Positions 63,387 to 64,000 of a DNA stretch of 64,000 nucleotides are shown here, one piece after another. A program made the translations under genes and the position numbers. The stretch lies in the NCBI GenBank assembly GCA_017886875.1, contig JAGHIZ010000069.1:62001-126000 (forward strand), given 5' to 3'. Each line of letters begins with the position of its first letter. Position 1 is the first letter of the stretch. The DNA is from Butyricicoccus sp. (lineage in GTDB: Bacteria; Bacillota; Clostridia; Oscillospirales; Butyricicoccaceae). A model generated the notes under the pieces. The model was given only the letters and a program-made list of their open reading frames with translations, made no database searches and was not told where the DNA came from.

Positions 63387-64000
63387 CTAGTTTTCTGCCC
63401 AATGCATACTGCGAGAAACTGCTTTGTCCCAACCATAAAGCAGTTTTTCTCTTGTATCAGCTTTCATTTGCGGCTTAAATACTTTATCAACTTTCCAAAG
63501 CATTTTTAGCTCATCGGTATTTTTCCAAATGCCAACTGCAAGCCCTGCAAGATATGCAGCACCTAAAGCAGTAGTTTCACGAATTTGAGGGCGATAAATA
63601 TCACAATTTGAAATATCTGCTTGGAACTGCATTAAAAACGCATCTCTACTTGCACCACCATCGACTTTTATTTTCTCAAGCGGTTTTTCAAGTTCTTTTG
63701 TCATAGCCTTTATTAAATCTTGACACTGATATACAATAGACTCTTGAGCTGCACGAATTATATGTTCTCTTGTTGTGCCACGAGTAAGACCTATTAAACA
63801 GCCTCTAGCGTACATATCCCAATGAGGTGCACCAAGTCCAGTAAAAGCGGGAACTAAATAAACTCCACCCGTATCTTCAACTTTAGATGCATAATATTCT
63901 GCGTCTCGGCTTTCGCTAAAAAATCTAAGTTCATCTCTAAGCCATTGAATAACTGCACCACCTACAAATACACTTCCTTCAAGTGCATAATTTACTTTAT
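63387..64000 (-). CDS. glpK: Glycerol kinase, 3' part only
   Basis: The frame stays open to the window edge, so the start lies beyond it; about 204 C-terminal residues are present. Glycerol kinase phosphorylates glycerol to glycerol 3-phosphate. The FGGY-family motifs are visible: [63 protein letters not shown] and [17 protein letters not shown] start at 63815 inside the coding frame would cut off essential sequence and is not used. Confidence 0.95.
   Translation of the reverse strand, partial: KVNYALEGSVFVGGAVIQWLRDELRFFSESRDAEYYASKVEDTGGVYLVPAFTGLGAPHWDMYARGCLIGLTRGTTREHIIRAAQESIVYQCQDLIKAMTKELEKPLEKIKVDGGASRDAFLMQFQADISNCDIYRPQIRETTALGAAYLAGLAVGIWKNTDELKMLWKVDKVFKPQMKADTREKLLYGWDKAVSRSMHWAEN

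Overview
This 64 kb window reads as a stretch of an AT-rich, Gram-positive (Firmicutes, most likely class Clostridia) chromosome. The basis is the tilS-hpt-ftsH and smc-ftsY-rph-rdgB clusters, strong GGAGG-type ribosome binding sites with many TTG/GTG starts, BofA- and SpoIID-family proteins, an L-box lysine riboswitch, and a flagellin with its own lysine methylase. The exact genus cannot be read from the sequence. No rRNA, tRNA, prophage or CRISPR array was seen. Almost all of it is densely packed core genome.

Layout. 1-4.9 kb: dnaB (cut by the window edge), tilS, hpt and ftsH. 4.9-6.3 kb: an NSS-family transporter on the minus strand. 6.5-11.2 kb: aspartate-family amino-acid genes (stand-alone ACT protein, hom, thrB, lysC with an internal beta-subunit start) and an RlmB-like rRNA methyltransferase. 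11.2-13.5 kb: an unusual eight-helix membrane protein that looks like a catalytically dead P1B-type ATPase. 13.7-18.7 kb: EF-G-like GTPase, DUF4830 protein, pseudouridine synthase and a CdaR-like regulator. 18.9-26 kb: a cell-wall remodelling block (ftsE with a long repeat-bearing tail, ftsX, M23 hydrolase, S41 protease), then greA and lysS.

26-32.7 kb is the accessory-looking part: an XRE membrane regulator, an unrecognised 195-aa protein, a secreted CAP protein, a broken membrane-protein remnant, a TnpB-less IS605-like end carrying an omega-RNA-like segment, then flagellin with a structured leader, and fliB. 32.8-52.4 kb returns to core genes: TrmH methyltransferase, dprA, topA, trmFO, plsX, acp, rnc, smc, ftsY, rph, rdgB, yhbY, nadD, yqeK, an LCP protein, rsfS and leuS. 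52.4-53.4 kb has rpsU, a candidate small RNA with C-rich hairpin loops, and bofA. 53.5-57.7 kb is a two-gene type IIA topoisomerase. 57.8-60.9 kb is the minus-strand asd-dapA-dapB operon under a lysine riboswitch. The window ends with a SpoIID-like protein, queA and the 3' part of glpK.

The genes work together in several visible units: threonine/lysine synthesis split between two loci with different control (ACT-domain feedback in lysC, riboswitch in the dap operon); FtsEX with an M23 hydrolase as a probable divisome-controlled wall-cutting machine; and flagellin with its modification enzyme. The strongest candidates for undescribed biology are the C-rich-loop RNA (about 52,922-53,116), the pseudo-P-type ATPase with a perfect seven-residue arginine repeat (11,191-13,452), and the orphan omega-RNA-like element just upstream of flagellin (28,509-28,945).
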